Below, one piece after another: positions 1-6,370 of a stretch of 33,717 nucleotides of DNA. This DNA comes from Candidatus Omnitrophota bacterium (GTDB lineage Bacteria; Omnitrophota; Gorgyraeia; Tantalellales; Tantalellaceae), in contig WJMG01000087.1 in NCBI GenBank assembly GCA_014728075.1, positions 1 through 33,717 on the forward strand, in the 5' to 3' direction. The notes below the pieces were generated by a model. The model saw nothing but the letters and a program-made list of their open reading frames with translations. It made no database searches and was not told the origin of the DNA. Position 1 is the first letter of the stretch; the number at the start of each line of letters is the position of its first letter. The position numbers and the translations under genes are program-made.

Positions 1-108
1 CCTCTATTCCCGTTCCCCCAGATACCGATTAACTCTCCGCATTACCACTATCGTTCTCATAAACTTCCGCCTCGGGTCAGGAGTCCGCGGAACAACGAAT
101 TTAGGGGG

Positions 109-259
109 CTTGGGGGACATAACTCCCCCCGGGTTATTTTTTTATTGCGGCGAAGTTTCTTCCGCAAGGACGATAAAGATGTGCCGCCGCGAGTTTGCGA
201 ACGAGCCACACGCGAGTTCGGGTGTTTGAGCGCCGGGATATTTTTGTCGGACGAGGGCA
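109..259 (-). repeat. Dispersed repeat, copy 1 (about 150 bp)
   Basis: This block matches, in reverse complement, the block at 27996-28143. The best conserved part is about 54 bases (roughly 181-236) with only about five differences, containing GCGAGTTTGCGAACGAG and CACGCGAGTTCGGGTG. One end (112-129) is a short GGGGGA/TCCCCC hairpin followed by a T-rich run, like an intrinsic terminator. A second small hairpin (147-167, TGCGG..CCGCA) lies inside and has a different sequence but a similar shape in the other copy. No gene overlaps it. Positions 1-108 and 260-402 show no gene that I can support; 312-345 carries the tandem words CTGATATCTGA. Confidence 0.75.
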
Positions 260-402
260 TCCCACCGCTATTCTGCCACATGGGTGCACGGCACCGATCC
301 GGAGACGATTTCCTTAGCTGATATCTGAGACCTGATATCTGAACGCTGAAGGCGGAAAGCGGCCATTGTTCAGGAGGCACGCGAGCTTCCCGCCCCGCGG
401 CA

Positions 403-461
403 GCAAATAATGGATGTTTGCGGGGAAAATGTATTTTCGCAAGGAAACAGCCATTATTTGC
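403..461. repeat. Inverted repeat carrying the tRNA-flank word AATAATGG
   Basis: GCAAATAATGG (403-413) and CCATTATTTGC (451-461) are perfect 11-base inverted copies, with inner TTTGCG/CGCAA pairing. CCATTATT is the same word that follows the tRNA-Phe CCA end in this locus. The sequence just before it (about 387-402, TTCCCGCCCCGCGGCA) resembles the tRNA-Phe 3' end on the opposite strand with one extra base. It may be a third, inverted and decayed, tRNA-Phe scrap, but that part is weak. Confidence 0.5.
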
Positions 462-504
462 AGGTGAAATCCGTCCGCTTTGAAAACTATTGAAGAATTT
501 CACT

Positions 505-564
505 CACCATTATTTAAGGGCAAAAAAGGGCAGCCTCCATGGAAGCTGCCCTTAAATAATGGTG
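505..564 (-). terminator. Intrinsic terminator behind the truncated tRNA-Phe copy, inside a longer inverted repeat
   Basis: On the minus strand AAGGGCAGC pairs with GCTGCCCTT (9 bp, arms at 545-553 and 526-534) and is followed by six T (522-527). Beyond the T run the sequence repeats the upstream flank in reverse complement: 505-521 is an exact 17-base inverted copy of 548-564. The latter includes the tRNA CCA end. Two mutually exclusive hairpins are therefore possible. Confidence 0.8.
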
Positions 565-602
565 CCGCGGGGCGGAATCGAACCACCGACACAGGGATTT
601 TC
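560..602 (-). pseudogene. tRNA-Phe fragment: 3' half only
   Basis: Positions 555-602 are an exact 48-base direct repeat of 901-948. The fragment therefore contains the 3' side of the anticodon stem, the variable region, the T arm, the acceptor 3' strand and CCA of tRNA-Phe. The match stops within the anticodon loop, and no 5' half follows in the adjoining sequence (603 upward). It keeps a terminator of its own (505-564). It cannot fold as a tRNA by itself. Confidence 0.85.
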
Positions 603-630
603 CTTGCGCTTTGCCTGCGGCAAATGCTCA

Positions 631-690
631 GGGCTCCTTCGCCGGAACAAAGTTCCGGCTCGGTGTCAGTCCCCGACAGTCGCAGGGGAC
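631..690. repeat. GGTGTCAG/GTCCCC palindromic element, copy 1
   Basis: A perfect 8-bp hairpin (GCCGGAAC, loop AAA, GTTCCGGC, 641-659) is followed by CTCGGTGTCAGTCCCC and a GTCCCC/GGGGAC pairing (669-690). A shorter relative with the same CTTCGGC..CTCGGTGTCAG..CCCC order lies at 1005-1043. Both sit beside truncated tRNA-Phe ends. A further palindrome (730-760, CAATTTATAC/GTATAAATTG) follows. I see no gene in 603-858. Confidence 0.55.
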
Positions 691-858
691 TTCAAATCCT
701 TCAACATATCTTGCCGCCCACGGGGCGGACAATTTATACGAGTATAGCGAGTATAAATTGCCCGACACGAAGCACAGGCTGTTTTTTAACGAGAATAATG
801 AAGTTTACTTCGATTCTGCGAGGAGAAAAACAGCCCTGCAAACGGAACGGTTGCAGGA

Positions 859-907
859 CATTATTAGGCACAAAAAAGGCACCCCCCGAAGGAGGTGCCT
901 AATAATG
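859..907 (-). terminator. Intrinsic terminator of tRNA-Phe with mirrored flank
   Basis: Just after the tRNA, on the minus strand, AGGCACC pairs with GGTGCCT across a TTCGG-containing loop and is followed by six T (872-877). As in the neighbouring unit, the flank is repeated in inverted form past the T run: 859-871 is an exact 13-base inverted copy of 895-907. Confidence 0.85.
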
Positions 908-981
908 GTGCCGCGGGGCGGAATCGAACCACCGACACAGGGATTTTCAGTCCCCTGCTCTACCGGCTGAGCTACCGCGGC
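906..981 (-). tRNA. tRNA-Phe (anticodon GAA)
   Basis: The minus strand gives a complete cloverleaf: acceptor GCCGCGG/CCGCGGC (7 bp), D arm GCTC..GAGC, anticodon arm GGGGA-CTGAAAA-TCCCT with GAA, and T arm GGTGG-TTCGATT-CCGCC, with discriminator A and encoded CCA at 906-908. It is the only intact copy in a locus that also holds a 3' half (560-602) and a 5' quarter (1103-1124) of the same tRNA. No clear promoter stands directly before this copy; a plausible AT-rich one stands before the 5' fragment. Confidence 0.96.
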
Positions 982-1004
982 ACACAAAAAAAATATGTCA
1001 GATC

Positions 1005-1071
1005 GGGGACTGGCCCCTTCGGCTGCGCCTCGGTGTCAGCCCCTGCTTCAAAGAGATCTGTGATCTCTTTG
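1005..1071. repeat. GGTGTCAG/GGGGACTG element, copy 2, plus a perfect palindrome
   Basis: Positions 1005-1043 run GGGGACTGGCCCC, CTTCGGC, CTCGGTGTCAGCCCC and resemble the element at 631-690. Next to it CAAAGAGATC (1049-1058) and GATCTCTTTG (1062-1071) form a perfect 10-bp hairpin with a three-base loop. The pair lies between the intact tRNA-Phe and the 5' fragment. Confidence 0.55.
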
Positions 1072-1102
1072 TCTGTAATTCTCGCTTTGCTTCGAATTCC
1101 AG

Positions 1103-1124
1103 CTACCGGCTGAGCTGCCGCGGC
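1103..1124 (-). pseudogene. tRNA-Phe fragment: 5' end only
   Basis: Read on the minus strand, this matches the first 22 bases of tRNA-Phe (acceptor 5' strand GCCGCGG and most of the D arm, through GGTAG) with one change, then diverges. Upstream on the minus strand is AT-rich sequence with TATATAC close to the tRNA start, so this scrap may sit behind an old tRNA promoter while the intact gene lies about 120 bp downstream. The match is short, but its place and orientation support it. Confidence 0.65.
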
Positions 1125-1245
1125 ACAAAAGTATATAATTTATGCCGAATAAAGTAACATATAACACAATTCAAGTCAAATAATTTCCAACTAAACCTCT
1201 AGCTGGACCTGAACCTGCGAAAAGTTGATAAGATCACCTTTTTGC

Positions 1246-2700
1246 TTATATCTCATCCAGCCGCGTATTCAGTTTTACGCGGTCCGAACGGTCCCGGAAC
1301 CAGTTTTCAAGGGCTATAAGCTGTTTTCTTTTAAGCAGCTGCTCCCTTATGTCCTCCTTTTTGTCCGCCAGACCCTGCTTGTCGGGAAGGTCGATCTTGT
1401 CCACCCTTACCAGGATCACGCCTTTTTGAAGGTTTATCGGGTCCAGGATGCCGGGTTCTTTGTTCTTGACCGCGGCCATGACTATTTCAGTTGAAGGGCC
1501 TATGTTCTCGATATAGTCGGAGATGGTGATGTCTTCTTCTTTTTTCACGGACTTGTTCATTTCAGCCGCGGCTTCTTCGAGTGTGGCGCCGGTGTCGGTT
1601 ATCCGGGAATACATTTTCGCGGCCGCTTCCTGGGCCAGGAGGAGCCGCTTTCTTTCCGACAGGAAATTCTTGACGGCGGTCTTGACCTCTTCGAATTCAA
1701 GAGGACGGGGCGGAATGCTTTCGATCTTATGGATAACAAAAGCTGATCCCTTATCCCCGCCGGACGAAAAGAGGGGAGTGCTTACAGCGCCTTCTTCCAG
1801 GGACAGGGCGGTAACATTGAACTGTTCGAAAAAGGGAACACCCGGCACAACTTCTTCTTCCGAAAAAGGTTGCGTCCTTTTGACCTCCAGATCCCGGCTT
1901 TCCGCCGTCTGCCGGAAACTTTCCGGGGACGAGGCCAGTTCGGGATATAAAGTTTCAAGGGTCCCTACGGCTTTCTGCTTTTCCGAAGCGTTCTTGTAGG
2001 GGAGCTCAATGTAATCCACTACGGCTTTCGGGGCCGTCATGAACCTGTTCTTTTTAAAATATTCTTTCGCTTCTTCGTCGGTCACGGAAGTGGCTTCGGT
2101 GAAGGATGCCGGTTCAAGCATAACATAAGAAAGATCGACCTCGCTGTTGGAGGTGGAATAATACTCCGCGATCTCCTCTTCGGTAACATACACATTTTTC
2201 AGTATCGCCCTTCTCAAAGCCCTTACCATCAGGTTCTGGCGCACGAGTTCCTCGAATAGGCGGGGCTCGATCGAAAGGTTGTTCGTAAGAATGTACTCGT
2301 AAACTTTCCGGTCAAAAGTACCGTTCCTCTGGAAAAGGGGGTGGGTGGCTATAAAGGACATGACATCGTTATTCGTTATCTTTACACCCGCTTTTTCGGC
2401 GGCGTCCAGAAAAACGAGCCTTTCCCAGGCCATCCAGTTCATCATGCCGCGGTTCTGCAGTATTGCGTTCATTGCTTCCCGGTCCCCGAACTGAGTGAAC
2501 AGTACCTGCGCCTTGATCCCCTGAAGACTTTTTGAGAATTCGTCAGCCGTGATCTTTTGGCCGCTTATGGTGCCTATGGGGGCGGGCCTTTGTGAAAGGT
2601 TTCCCACGCCCCATAAAACGAAAGCGGGAATTATCAGTATCAGAATACCTATGAGGACCCTTCTGGCCACTTTCTTGCTTCTCAGAACTGTCATTACCAT
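1246..2700 (-). CDS. PpiD/SurA-like periplasmic folding chaperone, membrane anchored
   Basis: The 484-residue protein has a short basic N-terminus and one membrane segment (about residues 15-31), then a SurA_N-type region starting with GTISGQKITADEF (about 43-165). This is the layout of PpiD: a single inner-membrane anchor with the bulk in the periplasm, helping outer-membrane proteins fold. The middle part (about 225-350) sits where PpiD has its parvulin domain, but I do not find the usual parvulin GG-D-GW signature. Prolyl isomerase activity is therefore doubtful and a pure chaperone role is likelier. The C-terminal part resembles the tail of PpiD. The start is ATG with AAAGGA about 9 bases upstream. 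A promoter-like TTGTCT-17-TAAAAT lies 110 bases upstream, so the gene may be transcribed separately from the aldolase gene behind it. Confidence 0.8.
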   Translation of the reverse strand: MVMTVLRSKKVARRVLIGILILIIPAFVLWGVGNLSQRPAPIGTISGQKITADEFSKSLQGIKAQVLFTQFGDREAMNAILQNRGMMNWMAWERLVFLDAAEKAGVKITNNDVMSFIATHPLFQRNGTFDRKVYEYILTNNLSIEPRLFEELVRQNLMVRALRRAILKNVYVTEEEIAEYYSTSNSEVDLSYVMLEPASFTEATSVTDEEAKEYFKKNRFMTAPKAVVDYIELPYKNASEKQKAVGTLETLYPELASSPESFRQTAESRDLEVKRTQPFSEEEVVPGVPFFEQFNVTALSLEEGAVSTPLFSSGGDKGSAFVIHKIESIPPRPLEFEEVKTAVKNFLSERKRLLLAQEAAAKMYSRITDTGATLEEAAAEMNKSVKKEEDITISDYIENIGPSTEIVMAAVKNKEPGILDPINLQKGVILVRVDKIDLPDKQGLADKKEDIREQLLKRKQLIALENWFRDRSDRVKLNTRLDEI

Positions 2701-2809
2701 GATATTTTTTCCTTTCGTTAATCTTCCTTTAAGGATATCTACAAGCCGGCTCCCGGCTCCGATCTCGGGGAAGATGAAACTGATCCGACCCCTTTGTCCT
2801 TAGTCACCC

Positions 2810-2838
2810 ATTTTACCTATCTTCGCTTGAATAGACAA
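2810..2838 (-). promoter_or_regulatory. Candidate sigma-70 promoter for the PpiD-like gene
   Basis: On the minus strand TTGTCT (2833-2838) and TAAAAT (2810-2815) are separated by 17 bases. They lie in the aldolase-ppiD gap, about 110 bases before the ppiD-like start codon. The match to consensus is moderate. Confidence 0.45.
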
Positions 2839-2855
2839 GATATTTATAGAGGAGC

Positions 2856-3407
2856 TCAGCCGTGCAGGGCTGAAATGGAGGCTCTTTCGATCGCCAGTAC
2901 GCGCAGGAAAGCTTCTTTAAGGTCCGCTCCGATCGCTACCGGACCATGCTTTTTGAGCAGTACGGCCCTGGCGCCTTCTGAAATTTTTTCGGCGACAGCG
3001 TCTCCGAGTTCTTTTGAGCCGGGTTCTATGTATTCGAGCACGGGCACCGATCCGCCTGTAAGGCATTCAAATTCGTAGGAGATATTTCTAAGTTCTTTGA
3101 ATTTATCGGCCGCGGCTATAGAGTAAGGGGAATGTGTGTGCGCTACGGCGTTTATCTTATCGGAGAGCGAATAGCATGCCGCGTGCAATAAAGCCTCCGA
3201 GCTTAAAAGCCGGTTAGCCGAGGGATCAAGGCCGGAAAGATCCGTTTCCACATAACTTCCCGGCATTCCGTGGGACATGTCGGCGCCTTTTTTCTTTATA
3301 AGCACCCGGTCCTTTTCCCGAACGCTCAGATTCCCCCCGGCGCCGATCACCAGGCCGTGTTTATGAAGTTGTTTTCCGTAATGCACAATTCCGGTCTTAT
3401 CTATCAT
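2856..3407 (-). CDS. Class II aldolase/adducin-type protein (fuculose-phosphate aldolase-like)
   Basis: This 183-residue protein has the class II aldolase fold signatures: GAGGNLSVR near the N-terminus (substrate phosphate loop), a Glu in LLSSEALLH, the zinc pair HTH in AVAHTHSPY, and a third His in LLKKHGPVAIG. These are the residues that bind zinc in FucA-type enzymes. The length fits the short FucA-like enzymes better than E. coli FucA (about 215). The substrate cannot be told: fuculose-1-phosphate, another sugar phosphate or a dehydratase substrate are all possible. I chose the ATG at 3405-3407 because AGAGGAG stands 7 bases before it; a longer open frame to 3665 lacks aldolase sequence. 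The gene is divergent from hisG, and an AT-rich island between them probably serves both directions. Confidence 0.8.
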   Translation of the reverse strand: MIDKTGIVHYGKQLHKHGLVIGAGGNLSVREKDRVLIKKKGADMSHGMPGSYVETDLSGLDPSANRLLSSEALLHAACYSLSDKINAVAHTHSPYSIAAADKFKELRNISYEFECLTGGSVPVLEYIEPGSKELGDAVAEKISEGARAVLLKKHGPVAIGADLKEAFLRVLAIERASISALHG

Positions 3408-3574
3408 GAAAGGCTCCTCTAAGGCGAAAGGCGGAAAGAACCGGGGTTTTTCCCGACGGACCCCGGATATATAGAACAGTCTAGCATAGCAATACTTTAT
3501 TAGCAACAGGGGAATAGGCGGACCCGAAGAGCTCGATAAGGCCCCGGGAGTTTTGTGCGGAAAAAACTTGGTCC

Positions 3575-3602
3575 TTGACACTATATATATTATTAATATA
3601 AA
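3575..3602 (+). promoter_or_regulatory. Upstream promoter of hisG (P1)
   Basis: TTGACA (3575-3580), a 16-base spacer, then TATAAA (3597-3602). It stands 11 bases upstream of a second, perfect promoter in the same AT-rich island. Confidence 0.55.
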
Positions 3603-3612
3603 ATTTACACAA
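3584..3612 (-). promoter_or_regulatory. Possible divergent promoter for the aldolase gene
   Basis: On the minus strand TTGTGT (3607-3612), 17 bases, then TATATA (3584-3589). It lies in the AT-rich island shared with the hisG promoters and would give a leader of about 170 bases. Because the island is very AT-rich, chance matches are likely. The rest of the gap (3408-3560) shows nothing further. Confidence 0.3.
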
Positions 3613-3641
3613 TTGACATATAAGCATATATATATTATAAT
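3613..3641 (+). promoter_or_regulatory. Perfect-consensus sigma-70 promoter of hisG (P2)
   Basis: TTGACA (3613-3618), exactly 17 bases, TATAAT (3636-3641): both hexamers are full consensus with the ideal spacer. Transcription would start near 3648 and give a leader of about 90 bases before hisG. No histidine leader peptide or obvious attenuator is visible in that leader. Confidence 0.8.
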
Positions 3642-3736
3642 CGGAAATCCCTTTGTGCCGGTCAACCGGCGAAAGGGCCCGAACGCGCTCGGGTTTTGTG
3701 CCGGCGTGGAAAGACTTGGAACAGGAAGAGGTTATT

Positions 3737-4615
3737 ATGAACGATAATGTGTTAAAACTGGGAATACCGAAAGGAAGCCTGCAGGAGTCCACCGTAAGGA
3801 TCTTCGCGAAAGCCGGATATAAAATAAGGGTATCTTCCCGGTCTTATTTTCCCAGCATAGACGACCCCGAAATAGAGCCTGTGCTTTTCAGGGCACAGGA
3901 AATGTCAAGATATGTGGAAGACGGCATAATCGATTGCGGGATAACGGGTAACGACTGGATCGAAGAGAACTCGTCCGTGGTCGAAAGGATCGCGGAACTG
4001 GTTTACGCGAAAGCGAGCATGAAACCTGTACGGTGGGTTTTGGCGGTCCCTTCTTCCTCCGGGGTGAAGTCCGTTAAGGACCTCCAGGGCAAACGGGTCG
4101 CTACGGAGCTGGTGGAAGTTACCCGTAAGTACCTTAAGGAGCAGGGCGTTACCGCCGAGGTTGAATTCAGCTGGGGCGCTACCGAAGTGAAGCCCCGGAT
4201 GGGCATAGACGCGATAGTGGAGGTTACCGAGACAGGCTCCAGTCTGAGGGCCAACGACCTCAGGATAGTGGAAGAGATCTGCCAGTCAACCACCCAGCTT
4301 ATATCGAACAAGGATTCCTGGAAGGACCCCTGGAAAAGGGAAAAAATGGAAAAGCTTTCAATGCTGCTTCAGGGGGCCATTCTGGCGGAGAATAAAGTCG
4401 GCCTGAAGATGAATTCGAGGCAGGAGGATGTGGAAAAGATCATGGCCATCCTGCCTGCCATGAAGAAACCCACGGTCTCCAAACTTTTCGGGGAAGAGTG
4501 GGTTGACATAGATACGGTCATAGATGAAACCGATGTCAGAAAGCTGATCCCGCAGCTTAAGGCCGCGGGAGCCGAAGGAATAATAGAATATCCGCTTAAC
4601 AAGGTTATTTATTAA
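3737..4615 (+). CDS. hisG: ATP phosphoribosyltransferase, long form (HisG)
   Basis: HisG joins ATP and PRPP in the first step of histidine synthesis, in the cytoplasm. The 292-residue protein begins [12 protein letters not shown], the typical HisG N-terminus, has the [12 protein letters not shown] segment, and the PRPP-binding region [15 protein letters not shown]. The last ~80 residues (from about 215) form the C-terminal regulatory domain of the long form, so HisZ is not needed and histidine feedback is expected. The ATG at 3737 follows AGGAAGAGG. The open frame extends upstream to 3653 without HisG-like sequence. No other his gene is in the window. It is the first gene after two strong promoters and is followed closely by the small basic protein and the TPR gene, which may be co-transcribed. 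Confidence 0.95.
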   Translation: MNDNVLKLGIPKGSLQESTVRIFAKAGYKIRVSSRSYFPSIDDPEIEPVLFRAQEMSRYVEDGIIDCGITGNDWIEENSSVVERIAELVYAKASMKPVRWVLAVPSSSGVKSVKDLQGKRVATELVEVTRKYLKEQGVTAEVEFSWGATEVKPRMGIDAIVEVTETGSSLRANDLRIVEEICQSTTQLISNKDSWKDPWKREKMEKLSMLLQGAILAENKVGLKMNSRQEDVEKIMAILPAMKKPTVSKLFGEEWVDIDTVIDETDVRKLIPQLKAAGAEGIIEYPLNKVIY

Positions 4616-4667
4616 CCGGTATCCGGAAGGACGGACGCGAAAAGACCGAAGGAGGTGAAAACGGGAT

Positions 4668-4763
4668 ATGCCCTGCGGAAAGAAAAGGAAGATGAAAAAA
4701 GTCAAAAGGCACAAGAGAAAAAAGCGCATGAGAAGAGACCGTCACAAGAAGAGGAAGGTGTAG
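4668..4763 (+). CDS. Very small basic protein of the AURKAIP1/COX24 type
   Basis: A 31-residue open frame, starting MPCGKKRKMKKVKRHK and ending RRDRHKKRKV, is almost entirely Lys, Arg and His. This matches the pattern of the tiny bacterial AURKAIP1/COX24-domain proteins, which are related to the mitochondrial small-subunit protein mS38 and thought to be ribosome-associated. A good GGAGGTG lies about 10 bases before the ATG. The stop codon is one base before the TTG start of the TPR gene, indicating translational coupling. An overlapping longer frame (4655-4873) is explained by this gene and the TPR gene and is not real. The assignment rests on composition, size and RBS only. Confidence 0.75.
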   Translation: MPCGKKRKMKKVKRHKRKKRMRRDRHKKRKV

Positions 4764-4764
4764 T

Positions 4765-6291
4765 TTGTTCCGGAACTGTGTATTTATCTTTATCGTTTGT
4801 TTATGCGCTGTTTTTTCCGGAGGGGAGAACGGAAGCCTGTCTTTCGCCGCCGAAACGGCCGGTGAACAGATAGACAGATCCCGTTTTGACGATCCGGCTA
4901 TACAGGCCTTATCGGGAACCCTGGCCCATTACATAATGGGCATGATATATGACGATTTTGGCGAAACTCCCTCGGCGATAGCCGAATATGAGAAAGCGCT
5001 GGAGTTCGATGGCGAGCCTCCCGAGATATATATAAAGCTCGGGGCCGACCTTCTGCTGATGGGTGATATGGCCAGGGCTTCGGAGGCGCTCAGAAAAGCG
5101 GTCGAACTCGATCCGTCCAATACGAAACCGTACATTCTCCTGGCAATAATCTCCACCGCGGAAGGGAATTTCGAGCAGGCTGAGAAATGGTACAACGACG
5201 CGTTAAAGTACGATCCCGAGAATGTAAAACTGCTTACTTTCCTTTCGGACCTTTTTGTCATACAGCAGAAGCTGGATAAAGCGGCTGAAATATACGAGAG
5301 AATAAGAAAGCTCAAGAAAGACGATCCTTTCGTCCATTTCAATCTCGGGGTCATCTACAGCAAGCTGAACCGCCTGGACAAGGCTGAAGAAAGCCTGCAG
5401 AGAGCCATAGATGTGGACAAGGACTACCTGGAAGCCCAGATGGTCCTGGGATACATATATGAGATCGAAGGCAGGGCCAGTGAGGCCATAAGGCAATACG
5501 ATAAGGTCACGCAGATAGACTCCCTCAACAAGGAAGCGCACATGAGGCTGGGGCGCCTTTACTACCGGTTGGGGGAAAAGGAAGAGGCCATTGCCCAGAA
5601 CCGTATACTTATGAGGCTGGACATCTATTCCCCCGAGCCGTACCTGAGGAATTTCAGTATCTATGTGTCGGAAAAGAAATACACGGAAGCCGAGAGGGTG
5701 CTTAAAGAAGCGCTTAGGAACGGGATATCCAAGGCCGTGATATATGCCAGCCTGGGATATCAGGCCAGCCTTGAGAACGAATACGGGAAAGCCGTTGATT
5801 ACTACAGGGTCGCTGTCGAAAAAGCGCCCGAGAATGTAACCTATAAATTCTATCTCGGCGCGTCCCTCGACCGTTCGGGCAACAGGCGCGAAGCCGTTGA
5901 GGTCCTGGAGGAGATAGTCTCTTCCGGTAAAGAGGCTCCCGCTGAGGCTTATAACTATCTGGGGTATCTCCTTACAGAAGAAGGAAGGGATATAGACAGG
6001 GCTATAGAGCTGATCAAGAAAGCGCTGGACATAGATCCCGACAACGGTGCTTATCTCGACAGCCTGGGATGGGCCTATTTTAAAAAGGGCAGGATGGAAG
6101 AGGCTCTTTTTTACATCGAGAAAGCGGTTAAGGCGCTTCCGGACGATCCCGTGGTCCGGGAACATCTCGGAGATGTTCATGAGCGGATGGGTCGGCAGCA
6201 GGAAGCCGCCGACCAGTGGAAGAAGGCACTGGAACTTGACCCGGGCAACGAGGCATTGCAAAAAAAGCTCAGGCGGGTAGAACAGCGGTAA
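4765..6291 (+). CDS. Secreted or periplasmic TPR-repeat protein
   Basis: The 508-residue product starts with a hydrophobic signal-like segment (about residues 5-18), probably cleaved near SFAA (about 26-29), and then consists of roughly twelve or thirteen tetratricopeptide repeats up to the C-terminus. Clear repeats include AIAEYEKALEFD, ASEALRKAVELDPSN, AIELIKKALDIDPDN and AADQWKKALELDPGN. TPR solenoids bind other proteins; exported ones in diderms often serve envelope assembly or secretion, but the partner is unknown. The start is a TTG with AGGAAGGTG upstream, one base after the preceding stop codon. A downstream ATG would lose the signal segment, so the TTG is preferred. A GGCCGG/CCGGCC hairpin without a T run follows the gene. 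Confidence 0.85.
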   Translation: MFRNCVFIFIVCLCAVFSGGENGSLSFAAETAGEQIDRSRFDDPAIQALSGTLAHYIMGMIYDDFGETPSAIAEYEKALEFDGEPPEIYIKLGADLLLMGDMARASEALRKAVELDPSNTKPYILLAIISTAEGNFEQAEKWYNDALKYDPENVKLLTFLSDLFVIQQKLDKAAEIYERIRKLKKDDPFVHFNLGVIYSKLNRLDKAEESLQRAIDVDKDYLEAQMVLGYIYEIEGRASEAIRQYDKVTQIDSLNKEAHMRLGRLYYRLGEKEEAIAQNRILMRLDIYSPEPYLRNFSIYVSEKKYTEAERVLKEALRNGISKAVIYASLGYQASLENEYGKAVDYYRVAVEKAPENVTYKFYLGASLDRSGNRREAVEVLEEIVSSGKEAPAEAYNYLGYLLTEEGRDIDRAIELIKKALDIDPDNGAYLDSLGWAYFKKGRMEEALFYIEKAVKALPDDPVVREHLGDVHERMGRQQEAADQWKKALELDPGNEALQKKLRRVEQR

Positions 6292-6370
6292 AAAGCTTAA
6301 AAAAGGCCGGGCATTTGCGTCCGCCGGCCGGATAACGGGCACCGCGATCACATAAGAAAGGGAATAAGAT

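Noticed and set aside
57-503. 148-residue open frame on the minus strand
   Set aside because: It runs through the dispersed repeat and an inverted repeat, has no recognisable domain, and its only likeness (IPALKHPNSRV) comes from the repeat itself.
555-948. att sites of an integrated element at tRNA-Phe
   Set aside because: The 48-base direct repeat fits, but the interval is only about 300 bp and holds no integrase or cargo gene. Kept as a hypothesis, not as a feature.
480-1113. Several plus-strand open frames over the tRNA-Phe cluster
   Set aside because: They are translations of tRNA antisense, terminators and palindromes; the shared peptide NNGAAGRNRTTDTGIF is the reverse of tRNA-Phe.
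4655-4873. 72-residue open frame starting near the small basic protein
   Set aside because: It is out of frame with the small protein, which has the right spacing to GGAGGTG and a family-like composition, and it overlaps the TPR gene start.
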